From assembly GCA_016722075.1 (NCBI GenBank), contig JADKGW010000001.1, positions 5,146,001 to 5,210,000 of the forward strand: 64,000 bases of DNA, read 5' to 3'. The notes beneath the pieces were generated by a model, which did not search any database, was not told where the DNA came from, and saw only the letters and a program-made list of their open reading frames with translations. Shown piece after piece: positions 29,459 to 39,500 of the stretch. This DNA is from Candidatus Kouleothrix ribensis (GTDB lineage Bacteria > Chloroflexota > Chloroflexia > Chloroflexales > Roseiflexaceae). Positions within the stretch are counted from its first letter, which is position 1, and each line of letters opens with the position of its first letter. The position numbers were made by a program, and so were the translations under genes.

Positions 29459-30955
29459 ATGCTAGATCGCTTCCGCACCGCGACTCTGCTGCTTGGGCTG
29501 ATCCTGGTGCTAAGCGCCTGCGCAGGCTCGCAGGCGCAGGCCACCCCCGCACGGTCAACCGCACCGGCCACGGCCGTACCCACCGCAGTGGCTACCAGCG
29601 CGCCAGCGCCAACTAGCGTGCCAACCCTGGCCCAGAACGTGGTGGTCGCCGGCGTAGATGTGGGTGGGCTGACGCCCGCCGCCGCCACCCAGAAGCTCGA
29701 GCAGGCGCTCGCGCCGCTGCTCGCACCGATCGAGCTGCATGCCGGCACCGCCAGCGCCACGCTCGATCCCAGCGCGATCGGCCTGCAGCTCTCGATCGAC
29801 CAGCTGATCGAGGCCGCGCAGGCGGCCCAGCTCGGCGCCGCGATCGACCTGCAGCTGAGCTACGACGAAGCCCGGCTGCGCACAGTGCTCGGCGACCTGG
29901 GCCGGCGGCTCGACGACCCGCCCACGATCACGGTTATCACCAGCACTGGCACGATCTCGCGCAGCTTCGCGCTGAGCGGCGGGCAGTCGATCGATCTCGA
30001 CGCGGCTGTGCGGCAGATCGACCAGCGTCTACGCACGCCGGGCCGGCCGCCGAGTATGACGCTCGATCTGGTGCCGGCCCAGGCCGCGCGCCCAACCCCC
30101 GCGCAGCTACAAGCGCAGATCGAGCAGATCGCCAAAGCCTGGGGCAGCATCGCCGGCGTGATGGTCTACGACCTGGCCAGCGGCACCGAGATCGCCAGCG
30201 TGAACAAGCAGACGGTCTTCTCGGCCGCCAGCACGATCAAGGCCGCGATCATGCTCAACGCCTACATCAGCCTCGACACGTTCACGGCTAAGCAAGATGC
30301 GGCGATGAAGAAGATGATCATCGACAGCGACAACATCGCCGCAAACGCGATCCTGGCGGCCTCGGCCGGCGGCGCGGGCACTGAAGATGCGCTCAAGGGT
30401 GCCGAGCAGATGAGCGCCAGGATGGCCGAGCTTGGGCTATCGCACACCTACCTGTATGTGCCGTTCGAGGCTGCCGACTATCTGGCGCAGAAGAAGCTCA
30501 AGTATCGGCTCGGCCCCAAGCGCGACGGTGTGGCGCCCTTCACCGACTCGGGCCGCGCGCTGCGCACCAGCCCGGCCGAGATGGCCCGAATCTATTTGTA
30601 TATCGACCAGTGCAGCCGCGGTGCGGGGCCGCTGCTCGAGCAATACCCCAGGCTGAACGCCAAGCGCTGCCAGGAGATGCTCGACCGCTTCTTCGCCAAC
30701 GCCGACCGCAGCCGCATGCGCTCGGGCCTGGCGCGAGATGTGCGCGTCGAGCATAAGAGCGGCTGGATCGACGACATGCAGGCCGACGCCGGGATCGTGC
30801 GCACGCCCGGCGGCGATTTCGTGATCGCGATCTACCTGTTCCGCCCCACCAAGGCCGGCACACCGCTGCCCGACAAGCTGTTCGCGCCGTACCTGGGCGG
30901 GTTTACGCGCCTGGTGTATAGCTATTACAACCCGGTTTTGCTCGATCAGCCCTGA
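29459..30955 (+). CDS. Class A beta-lactamase-like serine hydrolase lipoprotein
   Basis: A 498-aa exported protein. The signal peptide ends in a lipobox (LVLSAC), so it should be lipid-anchored outside the membrane, followed by a Thr/Pro/Ala-rich linker. Residues about 60-195 resemble peptidoglycan-binding (PG_binding_4/VanW-like) domains (VAGVDVGGLTPAAATQKLEQ). The C-terminal domain has the three penicillin-recognising motifs: S258-T-I-K261, S290-D-N and K433-S-G. It could be a beta-lactamase or a peptidoglycan-processing hydrolase. Attachment to wall-binding domains favours the latter, and no Glu166-type motif was confirmed. Confidence 0.83.
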   Translation: MLDRFRTATLLLGLILVLSACAGSQAQATPARSTAPATAVPTAVATSAPAPTSVPTLAQNVVVAGVDVGGLTPAAATQKLEQALAPLLAPIELHAGTASATLDPSAIGLQLSIDQLIEAAQAAQLGAAIDLQLSYDEARLRTVLGDLGRRLDDPPTITVITSTGTISRSFALSGGQSIDLDAAVRQIDQRLRTPGRPPSMTLDLVPAQAARPTPAQLQAQIEQIAKAWGSIAGVMVYDLASGTEIASVNKQTVFSAASTIKAAIMLNAYISLDTFTAKQDAAMKKMIIDSDNIAANAILAASAGGAGTEDALKGAEQMSARMAELGLSHTYLYVPFEAADYLAQKKLKYRLGPKRDGVAPFTDSGRALRTSPAEMARIYLYIDQCSRGAGPLLEQYPRLNAKRCQEMLDRFFANADRSRMRSGLARDVRVEHKSGWIDDMQADAGIVRTPGGDFVIAIYLFRPTKAGTPLPDKLFAPYLGGFTRLVYSYYNPVLLDQP

Positions 30956-31067
30956 CCATGCCTGCGCCTGATTGCGCACTGCCCTGCGCGTGCGGGGCAG
31001 GCTCCCACACGGGCTAAGCACACCCTGGCGGCGTATTGCCAGGCAGCAGAACATAAGGAGTAACCGC

Positions 31068-33152
31068 ATGCCCAACCTGCCAATCCGCCGCATGATCCTG
31101 TATAAACACGGCGTCGGCTACTTCGAGCGGCGTGGCGCAGTGGCCGGCACCGAGCTGCGGCTGAGCTTCCCGCGCACTGCTATGGACGATGTGCTCAAAA
31201 GTTTGATCGCGCTCGACCTGGGCGCCGGCCAGGTGCGTGGGGTCGATTTCGAGACACCCGAGGATCGCGCAGCACAGATCGCCCGCGGCTCGATCCACCT
31301 CTCCGACCAGCGCAGTCTGCTCGATCTGCTGCGCGACCTGCGCGGCCGGCGCGTGCGCCTGCAGATCGGCGAGGATCGGCCGAACGACAAGAAAGGCTTT
31401 GGCCTGGGCACTCCGCGCCGGCCTGCGCCCACCGACGAACCCGGCCCCGGCGAGCCGCCCGCGCCGCCCACCACCCAGGCCGAGGGGCTGGTGATTGGTG
31501 TTGATGTCGAAGACGAAGAGCAGCTGCGCTTCCCGCTGGTATCGATCTACCAGCCCGACCAGCGCATCGTGCGCACGTTCGCCGTGCGCGAGATCCGGCG
31601 CATCGAGGTGCTCGACGATCGCTCGGCCGAGGATCTGACCTACTTCCTGCGCGCGGCCCAGAGCGAAGAGGATCGCCGTGCCGCCACGCTGCGGCTCTCG
31701 GATGGCGAGCACGACCTGCTGGTGGGCTATATTGCGCCGGCGCCGGCGTGGCGCGTGAGCTATCGCATGCTGGCAGAATTAAGCACCGAGAACCAGGCAT
31801 CGGCTGCACAAGGCGCTGCGGCGGCGCTTGGCGCTCAGTTCTCGGTGCTTCTCCAGGGCTGGGGCCTGTTCGACAACCAGCTCGACGAAGATCTTGAGGA
31901 TGTGGTGCTGACATTGGTGGCGGGCATGCCGGTGTCGTTCCGCTACCGCCTGTACGAGCCGCATACGCCCGAGCGCCCGCTGGTGGCCGACGAAGAGCGC
32001 ACCGTTGCGGCGCCGGTGGAATTTACTGGTATGGCCGCCGCCCCGGCGATGGCGCCTGCGCCGGCCATGGCCATGAAACGTGGGCGCATGCAGTCGCTTG
32101 GGGCCGCACCACAGGCCATGGCCGACTCGGCCGTGTCGATCGAGGCCGCCGCCGCCTCGACTGTGCCGGCCAGCGTGGGTGAAGAGCGCGGCGCGCTGTT
32201 CCAGTACCATGTTGCCCACCCGGTCAGCGTTGCGCGCGGCCAGTCGGCTATGGTGCCAATCGTCGGGCAGCGCCTGAAGGGCCGCAAAGAGCTGCTGTAC
32301 AACGGGCAGAAGCTGCCCAGGCACCCGGTGGCCAGCCTGCGGCTGCGTAACGAAACCGGGCTGACGCTCGAGCGCGGGCCGGTGACGGTGCTCGAGCAGG
32401 GCGACTACGCCGGCGAAGCGGTGCTGCCGTTCACACGCACCGGCGGCGAGCTGATCGTGCCCTATGCCGTCGAGCTGGGCATTAGCGTGGCCGAAGAGCA
32501 TAGCAGCGAGCGCCACATCAGCGGCCTGCGCGTGCGCGACGACTACCTGGTGATTCAGGAGTGGGATGTCCAGATCACGCGCTACCGCATCCATAGCACG
32601 CTGGCTGTGCCGGCCGAGGTTACGCTTGAGCAGGCGCTGGCCCCGAACTACGAGCTGACCGACACGCCCGCGCCGATCGAGCAGGCCCAGGGCATAGCCC
32701 GCTGGGTCGTAGCCAGCCCGGCCAATGCCGAGGTGAGCTTCAGCATCCGCCAGCGTAGCGAGACCAGCCGCTGGGAACAGCTGCGCAGCATCTCGGCCAA
32801 GCAGCTGCGCGAGTTCGTGCAGCATCGCTACCTCGACGAAGCGACCTACCGCGAGCTGGCCGGCGTGCTCGACACCTACGGCCAGATCGACGGCCAGCGC
32901 CGCCGGATCGAAGAGATCGAGCGCGACCGCAAGGCGATCTACAAGCAGCAACAACAGATCCAGGGCAGCCTCGGCCCGCTCGGGCGCGATGGTGACGAGG
33001 GCGCGCTGCGCACGCGCTATGTCGCGACGCTCGGCGGGCTCGAGGATCGCCTGGCCGCGCTGGCCGCTGAGGAACAGCAGCTGAACAGCACGATCGCTCA
33101 GCTCGAAGAGACTGCCCGCCAGCGCCTGGCTGCGCTAACCACTGCGGCCTGA
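31068..33152 (+). CDS. Uncharacterised DUF4139-like protein with C-terminal coiled coil
   Basis: A 694-aa soluble protein, not firmly recognised. It starts MPNLPIRRMILYKHGVGYFE and continues with FPRTAMDDVLKSLIALDLG. The middle (APAWRVSYRMLAEL, then GLFDNQLDEDLEDVVLTLVAGMP) resembles DUF4139/mucoidy-inhibitor-like proteins, where a W-x3-Y pair is conserved. An Ala/Pro/Met-rich linker lies near 325-395. The last 100 residues form a coiled coil rich in Q, E and R. No signal peptide or catalytic motif was found. AAGGAG precedes ATG 31068. Confidence 0.6.
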   Translation: MPNLPIRRMILYKHGVGYFERRGAVAGTELRLSFPRTAMDDVLKSLIALDLGAGQVRGVDFETPEDRAAQIARGSIHLSDQRSLLDLLRDLRGRRVRLQIGEDRPNDKKGFGLGTPRRPAPTDEPGPGEPPAPPTTQAEGLVIGVDVEDEEQLRFPLVSIYQPDQRIVRTFAVREIRRIEVLDDRSAEDLTYFLRAAQSEEDRRAATLRLSDGEHDLLVGYIAPAPAWRVSYRMLAELSTENQASAAQGAAAALGAQFSVLLQGWGLFDNQLDEDLEDVVLTLVAGMPVSFRYRLYEPHTPERPLVADEERTVAAPVEFTGMAAAPAMAPAPAMAMKRGRMQSLGAAPQAMADSAVSIEAAAASTVPASVGEERGALFQYHVAHPVSVARGQSAMVPIVGQRLKGRKELLYNGQKLPRHPVASLRLRNETGLTLERGPVTVLEQGDYAGEAVLPFTRTGGELIVPYAVELGISVAEEHSSERHISGLRVRDDYLVIQEWDVQITRYRIHSTLAVPAEVTLEQALAPNYELTDTPAPIEQAQGIARWVVASPANAEVSFSIRQRSETSRWEQLRSISAKQLREFVQHRYLDEATYRELAGVLDTYGQIDGQRRRIEEIERDRKAIYKQQQQIQGSLGPLGRDGDEGALRTRYVATLGGLEDRLAALAAEEQQLNSTIAQLEETARQRLAALTTAA

Positions 33153-33172
33153 TCGCCGGGGCCGGGCGTGTG

Positions 33173-33222
33173 CAGCCCAGCCCGGCCGTACGCCGAAATA
33201 TGCGTGCGGCCGGGCTGGGCTG
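33173..33222 (+). terminator. Large GC-rich hairpin after the 694-aa protein gene
   Basis: CAGCCCAGCCCGGCCG (33173-33188) is perfectly complementary to 33207-33222. The stem extends inward by five more pairs, one a wobble, leaving an 8-nt loop CGAAATAT. It starts 20 bases after the stop codon. The T-tract is poor. Confidence 0.6.
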
Positions 33223-33339
33223 TATGATTCTGGATGACACCATCCCTACTACACATTCTAAATACACCTCTTATGAATAATTGACGTTCTTACCAAATTG
33301 AGTACAACTCGACTGTAACTAAACATTAACCCCAATCTA

Positions 33340-33368
33340 TTGATTTATATCTCGATCTATGCGATACT
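33340..33368 (+). promoter_or_regulatory. Candidate promoter of the secreted 250-aa protein
   Basis: TTGATT (33340-33345), a 17-base spacer and GATACT (33363-33368) within a strongly AT-rich stretch (about 33230-33400) that contrasts with its surroundings. The GTG start is at 33411. Confidence 0.5.
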
Positions 33369-33410
33369 ACCCATGAATCACCTTACTTTTCAATCGGAAA
33401 GGGGCCAATC

Positions 33411-34163
33411 GTGTATGCCGACACATTGTTGGGCACGCGCTGGACGCACCGCCGCGTGTGGTTTGGGTTAGTCTGGAGCATTCTGATCGGCCTGTTGATC
33501 GCGGTAGCGCTGCCGGCCCGCGCGGCCGAGCAGGTTGACGCGCTGCCGTTCGTCAATAATTTCGCAACCGCGCGCTTCAAGCTGCTGTCGACCTTTGAGT
33601 TTGGCGATCAGAAGGCGGTGGCATATGGCGCGGGCGAGGCGGTGTTACCCGATCGCTCGAGCGCCTGGATCGGCAGCGACGCATCGCCCGAGCTTTCGTA
33701 CGTCATTCAGATCGGTACCACTGTGTATCAGCGCACCGGCAACGGCAAGTGGGAGCGCACCAACAATTCGCCAATGGGCGATCTACAGGCCCAGCCGCTC
33801 TCGGCGCAGTTCAACGAGCTACAGAAGCGCGCGAACGCGATCCTCAACTATGGCAACGAGAATGTCGGCAATGTGCCAACCACGCGCTACCAGGTGTGGC
33901 TCAGGGGCGATCGGCTGCTTGGCCTGGCCGACAATGGCCTGGCGAACGTGCCGGTAGAGACGCGCGACCTGCTGTCGAAAATCGTGGTCAAGTACGATTT
34001 CTGGATCGGCACGCAGGATAGCTTCTTACACCAGCAGAACATAGTGGTCACACTGCCCGAGACCACCGAAGGCGATGTGACCGTCCCTGCGCTGAGCATC
34101 TCGACGCTGAGTACGTTCTATGATATCAACGATCCGAACATCAGCGTCAACCCGCCGATCTAA
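33411..34163 (+). CDS. Secreted hypothetical protein
   Basis: A 250-aa protein with a GTG start (AAAGGGG upstream). A signal peptide follows: a basic N-region (GTRWTHRRVW), a hydrophobic core (LVWSILIGLLIAVAL) and an AxA site (ARAAEQ). The mature part (FKLLSTFEFGDQKAV..., IQIGTTVYQRTGNGKWERTN) resembles LppX/LprG-like lipid-binding or antenna-type beta-sheet proteins, but no lipobox is present and the match is only by impression. The sequence IVVTLPETTEGDVTVPA ends in a Ser/Asn-rich tail. Function unknown. Confidence 0.6.
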   Translation: MYADTLLGTRWTHRRVWFGLVWSILIGLLIAVALPARAAEQVDALPFVNNFATARFKLLSTFEFGDQKAVAYGAGEAVLPDRSSAWIGSDASPELSYVIQIGTTVYQRTGNGKWERTNNSPMGDLQAQPLSAQFNELQKRANAILNYGNENVGNVPTTRYQVWLRGDRLLGLADNGLANVPVETRDLLSKIVVKYDFWIGTQDSFLHQQNIVVTLPETTEGDVTVPALSISTLSTFYDINDPNISVNPPI

Positions 34164-34217
34164 GCGCTTCGGTCATTGTAGGTTGCTCTGTGGGTCTAAG
34201 TAGCTGGCTGAAAGCAG

Positions 34218-34245
34218 GCGTGCGCGGGCGTAGCCCCGCGCACGC
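34218..34245. terminator. Bidirectional hairpin between convergent genes
   Basis: GCGTGCGCGGG (34218-34228) pairs perfectly with CCCGCGCACGC (34235-34245) around a 6-nt loop. Outer AGGTT/AACCT repeats at about 34180 and 34253 could extend it. It sits between the secreted protein gene and the methyltransferase gene, which converge. Confidence 0.6.
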
Positions 34246-34297
34246 CCCATGTAACCTAGATTCTTGAAGACGGCGAAGCGACCCCAACCCCCCCTTT

Positions 34298-35791
34298 TCA
34301 GGAAGCCTCTGAGGGATTTGGCCCCAGCACCAGCAGCTCAGCCTCGCGCACCAGCGCAGCGAGCAGGCCCGCGCACTCGGCCCGCACACGCTCGAACTGC
34401 GGCTGGTCGCCGCGCTGTAGTGCGGCCATCGCGGCAGCATGCGCGGCGGCCACCGGCACGTAGCGCTGCGCCAGATCGCGCTGGATCGCAGGCGGCAGCA
34501 GCGGCAGCACAACCTGCGACAGCTCGTTGACGCTCAGGTTGACGGTGCCGACGCCATTTTGCAGGCGCAGCAGTTGCATGCGGCCGGCCTGCGTGCTCAG
34601 CAGCAGAAACAGCACCACCGGGTCGATCTGGCGCGCCCGTACGATCAGCACATCGCCGGTGCATGATTGGCCGGGCGTGTGGGTTACCAGGCATACCCGC
34701 CCGCGCCCGGCCCCACCCACTCCCGCGCACGATACCAGTATATCGTGGCGCTGCACGGCCGTATGGCGCAGGCGCGCGTAGGCGCGCGCGTCGCAGTGCT
34801 CGATCTGCGCGTAGTTGTAGCCCGCCGCCAGGAACTCGCGGGTCTGGTAGTACTCGTATGGCAGCCCTGGCCCCCTGGCTTCGCCACGTGACGGCCGCAC
34901 GTGGTCGCCGGCGATCAGCCCGCGCCGGCCCTCAACCAGTTCGGCCAGGCGCCGCAGCGGCCAGCGTGCGGCCATGCGCTCGATCAGCGCGCGCTGTTCG
35001 GGCCGCCAGAACTGCGCATCCATTCGCCGTGCCAGGCCTATGCTCTGCGGCAGCCAGTAGTGCTCGGGAGCGCCAGGTTGCAGACTAGCGATTGTGCAGG
35101 CGGGGCCGGCCGGCGGCCCGGCGTGGTAGGCGGCCGCAGTAGCCGGCAGCGCGTCGATCTGCTCGGGCAGCGCGAAGAAGGCCTGGTGGCCGGCCGGCGC
35201 GGCGGCATTGCGTAGCACCAGCAAGCTGCACTGCGCGCTGGTGCCGGCGTGGCGGAAGGCCTGGCGCGGCAGGGCTATCGCCGCCAGCAGTGTGCAGCGC
35301 ACCAGCAGATCGGCGCGCAGCGCATGGAGCCGCTCGTTGGCTAGCACGCCGTTTGGTAGCACCAGCGCCACTAGCCCGCCCGGCCGCGCCAGCTCGAGCG
35401 CGCGCAGCAGGAAGCGCACCTCGCTGGCGAGCTCGGCGCGCCCACGCCCCGAGGTTGCCACGCCGAAGGGCGGGTTACCGGCCACCAGGTCGAATGCGGC
35501 CGCCGGCAGCGCGGCCGGGTCGAGCCCATCGGCCAGGCGCACGCCGGCCAGGCCGCGCGTGTGCAGCAGCGCAACCAGCGCCGGGTCGAGCTCGCAGCCG
35601 CTCAGCTGCGCGGGCGTGGCCAGCCCGCAGGCCTGCGCCCCCAGCAGAAACGCCCCATCGCCACAGGCCGGGTCGGCGATCTGCGGCCGGGCGGGCAGTA
35701 CGCCGGCCAGCAGATCATAGCAGCAGCGCACCACCGCTGCCGGTGTGAAGTACTGGCCATAGGTGCGGCGATGTAGCGAAGCGTGTGACAT
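34298..35791 (-). CDS. Orphan N6-adenine DNA methyltransferase fused to a specificity-like domain
   Basis: A 497-aa protein. SAM motif I is D40-PACGDG, and the catalytic motif IV is N106-PPF, the gamma-class N6-adenine signature, following GQYFTP at 12-17. From about residue 290 the chain resembles an HsdS-type target-recognition half (YEYYQTREFLAAGYNYAQIE, then NGVGTVNLSVNELSQVVLPL) with the terminal helix found in S subunits. M and S functions in one chain recall type IIG/I systems, but no nuclease domain or restriction gene is nearby. It may be a solitary epigenetic modifier. The start ATG 35791 lacks a good ribosome site. Confidence 0.85.
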   Translation of the reverse strand: MSHASLHRRTYGQYFTPAAVVRCCYDLLAGVLPARPQIADPACGDGAFLLGAQACGLATPAQLSGCELDPALVALLHTRGLAGVRLADGLDPAALPAAAFDLVAGNPPFGVATSGRGRAELASEVRFLLRALELARPGGLVALVLPNGVLANERLHALRADLLVRCTLLAAIALPRQAFRHAGTSAQCSLLVLRNAAAPAGHQAFFALPEQIDALPATAAAYHAGPPAGPACTIASLQPGAPEHYWLPQSIGLARRMDAQFWRPEQRALIERMAARWPLRRLAELVEGRRGLIAGDHVRPSRGEARGPGLPYEYYQTREFLAAGYNYAQIEHCDARAYARLRHTAVQRHDILVSCAGVGGAGRGRVCLVTHTPGQSCTGDVLIVRARQIDPVVLFLLLSTQAGRMQLLRLQNGVGTVNLSVNELSQVVLPLLPPAIQRDLAQRYVPVAAAHAAAMAALQRGDQPQFERVRAECAGLLAALVREAELLVLGPNPSEAS

Positions 35792-36588
35792 AAGCAGGCT
35801 AAGGCCGGTCTTTCTAGTGAGACCTAAACCGAGCCGGCGCTGCGCGTGAAGCGCCGGCATGGCCCAATTCGTACCGATTCGAGCATGCTGCGCAGCGCTG
35901 TAGAACGGGCTACGCGGCACTTCTCCACATTTTGTGGAAATTGTGGAAGACACACACAATATCTAGATCGATCGGAATCAACGCCTCTGTAGTACGTCAT
36001 CGTGTATGATAGTCTGGCACCAGATATATTCGACGCTCGTAGCAAATTAGTCAAACGCAAATTAAAGTGAAACATGCGCTATACTAGTATGCTGCGTTAC
36101 CATTCGCGCGCACACAATGCTCGGGTGGCGGCTGCCGAATGGCAGGCTCGTTTGCTCGGATGCGCCAGGCCGGCGCACAGCGCCCTCGGCACACTTTAGC
36201 ACGAAACGCAGCTGCACGACAACCCTACGCGCATCGTTCTACGCCAAAACGCATCTACAGGCCAACGTACAACCTCCCGGTGGCACGCCGCTGCTCGAAG
36301 GCGCTGCCGGGGGCTGGTTTGATAACCCTTCCACGATGCTACTGCCGGCCATGCTGCCACAGCGCCTGCCAACCCGGCTTCGTCGCCCGCGATCATCGCG
36401 GCCAGCACAACCGAATTGTGCATGCCGAGCGGCTGCAACGCACCCCTCGGCGCCCTGAAGCAGCGCTGCTTCGTTTCGCCTGGTTATACACCATGGTCTG
36501 AACGCTTCGCTCTCGCTATAGTCGTATTGTTCGCATTCGTATTGTTCGCAGTAGTCGGTTGACCCTCTTCTCATCAATGGGGGAACAC
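35792..36588. other. 800-bp intergenic region before the giant secreted protein
   Basis: It holds a 9-bp-stem hairpin (35833-35858, GCCGGCGCT...AGCGCCGGC), an AT-rich stretch (about 35930-36090) likely to contain promoters for the leftward methyltransferase and the rightward giant gene (TATACT at about 36073-36078), then GC-rich DNA with small unsupported frames. No gene is called. The length suggests a long regulated leader. Confidence 0.4.
36523..36552 (+). repeat. Two tandem 15-bp repeats upstream of the giant gene
   Basis: CGTATTGTTCGCATT at 36523-36537 and CGTATTGTTCGCAGT at 36538-36552 match at 13 of 15 positions. They end 36 bases before the start codon at 36589 and could be a regulator-binding site or a slippage-prone spacer. 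Confidence 0.6.
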
Positions 36589-39500
36589 ATGAACAGATCC
36601 GCCCTCGCTCGCCGGATGTTGAGCGCGATGTTGATCATCGCGCTGCTACCGATCACTGGCCTCTTCAGCGCCGGCCCGGCTCGTGCCGCATATGTCAGCC
36701 GCTTCAGCACGCTGGCCAACGGCGCGATCACCTTCACCGGCAATACGCTGGGCCTGAGCAAGCAGGCTAACGCCAACGCGCCCGGCACCAACGACGGTAT
36801 TGGCACATTTATCAGCACGAACTCGGCGCTGCGCGAAACGACTTACCCGGCCGGCAGCACCGGCGACTGGCGCCTCAATTCGTCGAGCGCCACGCTGGCC
36901 ATGCCGGCGGGCAGCACTGTGCTGTACGCCGAGCTGATCTGGAGCGGCAGCTACAGCTATGGCGGCGAAGATGTCAGCGCGTTCCTCGATACGCCGATCA
37001 GCTTCACCATACCTGGCGGCAGCCTTCGCACGCTCCAGGGCGACCCACTCACCGCCAGTACGCTCGGCCAGAAGAGCGGCACCGGCACGTGTACTACCGA
37101 CCCCGATGTGGCTACGACCAACCCGATCATCCCGTGCTTCTATGTGCGCTCGGCTAATGTGACCGATCTGGTCGGCGCCGTCGGCGCAGGCGTCTATACG
37201 GTCGGCGGTGTACCAGCCACCCAGAGCGATGCCGAAAACTCGCGCAGCAACGCCGGCTGGACGCTCGCGGTAGTGTATGGCAACGCCGGCCTGCCCGCGC
37301 GCAGCCTGACGCTATTCGTCGGCGAAGAGCTGACCAACAGCACCACCTCGACACCTGTGACGGTTAGTGGCTTCTGCACTCCGCCGAATGGCGCGGTGTC
37401 GGGCCGGCTGCTGCTCAGCGCCTCGGAGGGCGATGCCACGCGCTTTGGCGACCGCATGCAGTTTGGGCCAGATGCCGCCGCACTGGCGCCGATCGCCGGC
37501 CCGAACAACCCGATCGACAACTTCTTCGCCTCCCAGCTCAACGACGATAGCGGCAACCTCGATACCCGCGGCACCTTCGGCGGCAGCAACCAGAACGCCG
37601 CCCAGCGCCGCAATGTATCGGCTGGGCGCCAGGGCTGGGACATCACCAACGTCGATGTGTCGGCCCAGCTGGCTAACTCGCAGACCAGCGCGGTGGCGCG
37701 CGGCACCTCGACCGGCGACCAGTATGTGATCAATGCGCTGGGTACGCAGATCAATATCGGCGCACCCAATTTCCCACCCGATGTCAAGACGGTCGATAAG
37801 CCCGTGACATTCGTGGGCGACACGCTGACCTATAGCATCCGGGTCGAGAACACCGGCTCGGCCGATGCGCTCGACGTGATATTTACCGACACGCCGCCGC
37901 CCGGCACCAGCGTGATCGCCAACAGCCTGACGGTCGATGGCGTGGCCCAGCCGGGCGCCAACCCGGCTGCCGGCGTCGCGCTCGGCACGATCGTGCAGGG
38001 CGCGCGCAAGCTGGTGACCTTCCAGGTGCGCGTCGACAGCCTGCCCGCCTCGTTTAGCTACGAGAACCGTGCCGCCTGGACCTACAGCTACATCAGCTGC
38101 GCCGGCCAGGCCCCGCTGAGCGGCTCGGTGATCACCAACCCGGCGATCACCCGCGCGGCAGCGATCGAGCCGACTAAGAGCGCCAACCCGACTGGCCCGG
38201 TCGGGCCTGGCCAGGTCGTGACCTACGAGGTGCGCGTGCCGAACGTCGGCGCGGCCAACACCGCCGGCAGCACACTGGTCGATGCCATCCCGGCCGGCAC
38301 GACCTACCGTGCAGGCACGACCACGCTCAACGGCGCCACAGTGCCCGATCTGCCCGGCGGCGTGATGCCCTTCACCCAGCCGCAGCTGATCAATAGCCCT
38401 GGCGCCCCGCCCGGCCAGATCGTCGCCGGCGCGGCCGCAGTGGTGCAGTTCCAGGTCACAGTTGGCCCGAATGTCACCAGCGAGATCATCAATATCGCCA
38501 GCGCCGACGAGGACGGCCCGAGCGGGCCGCTGCCGCCGCGCGAGGCCCGCACATTCAACCCGGTGGTCAACCTGGCCGCCAGTAAGACCGACACGCTCGT
38601 GCTCGACACTGCGCCGCCGGGCGGCTCGCCGGGCGATACGCTCGAGTATACGATCGCGATCGTCAACCGCGGCAGCGGCGCGGCTTCGGATGTGCGCTTC
38701 ACCGACGGCATCCCGGCCAACACGGCCTACGTGCCCAATAGCACCACGCTCAACGGCGCGCCCGTGCCCGACGCAAACGGCGCCATGCCGTTCGTGGGCG
38801 GCGGCCTGGTGAATAGCCCTGGCGCCCCGCCCGGCCAGATCGCCGCCGGCGCAACTGCGACGGTCACATTCCGGATCACAATCGCCAACCCGCTGCCGCG
38901 CGGCGTGACCCAGATCGCCAACCAGGGCACGATCACCAGCGCCGAGCAGCCGGCACTATTCACCGACGACCCCGACACACCCACGGCCGGCGACCCGACG
39001 ATCACCCCGGTGAGCGCCGCGCCGGTGCTGGGCGCCAGTAAGGCCGCCAGCCTGCTGACCGACGCCGACAGAAACGGCGTGGTGTCGCCGGGCGATACGC
39101 TCCAATACACAATCAGCATCCGCAACACCGGCAACACCGAGGCTGCCGGCGTGCTGTATTCCGACACGCCCGACCCGAACACCACGCTGGTAGCCGGCTC
39201 GCTGACCACCACCCAGGGCACAATTCTGAGCGGCAACACCGGCACGCCGCCCGTGCGCATCGACATTGGCAGCATCCCCGCGCCTGCCGGCACGGTGACG
39301 ATCGGCTACCAGGTGCGTGTCGCCAACCCGCTGCCGGTGGGTGTGACCGAGCTCGTGAACCAGGGCATCGTAGCCAGCAGCGACGTGCCGGCGGTGCTGA
39401 CCGACGACCCGGCCACGCCACAGCCGGGCGACCCGACCCGCGTGCCAGTGAGCGCCGCGCCGGTGCTGACAGCCGACAAACTGGCCCGGCTGCTGATCGA

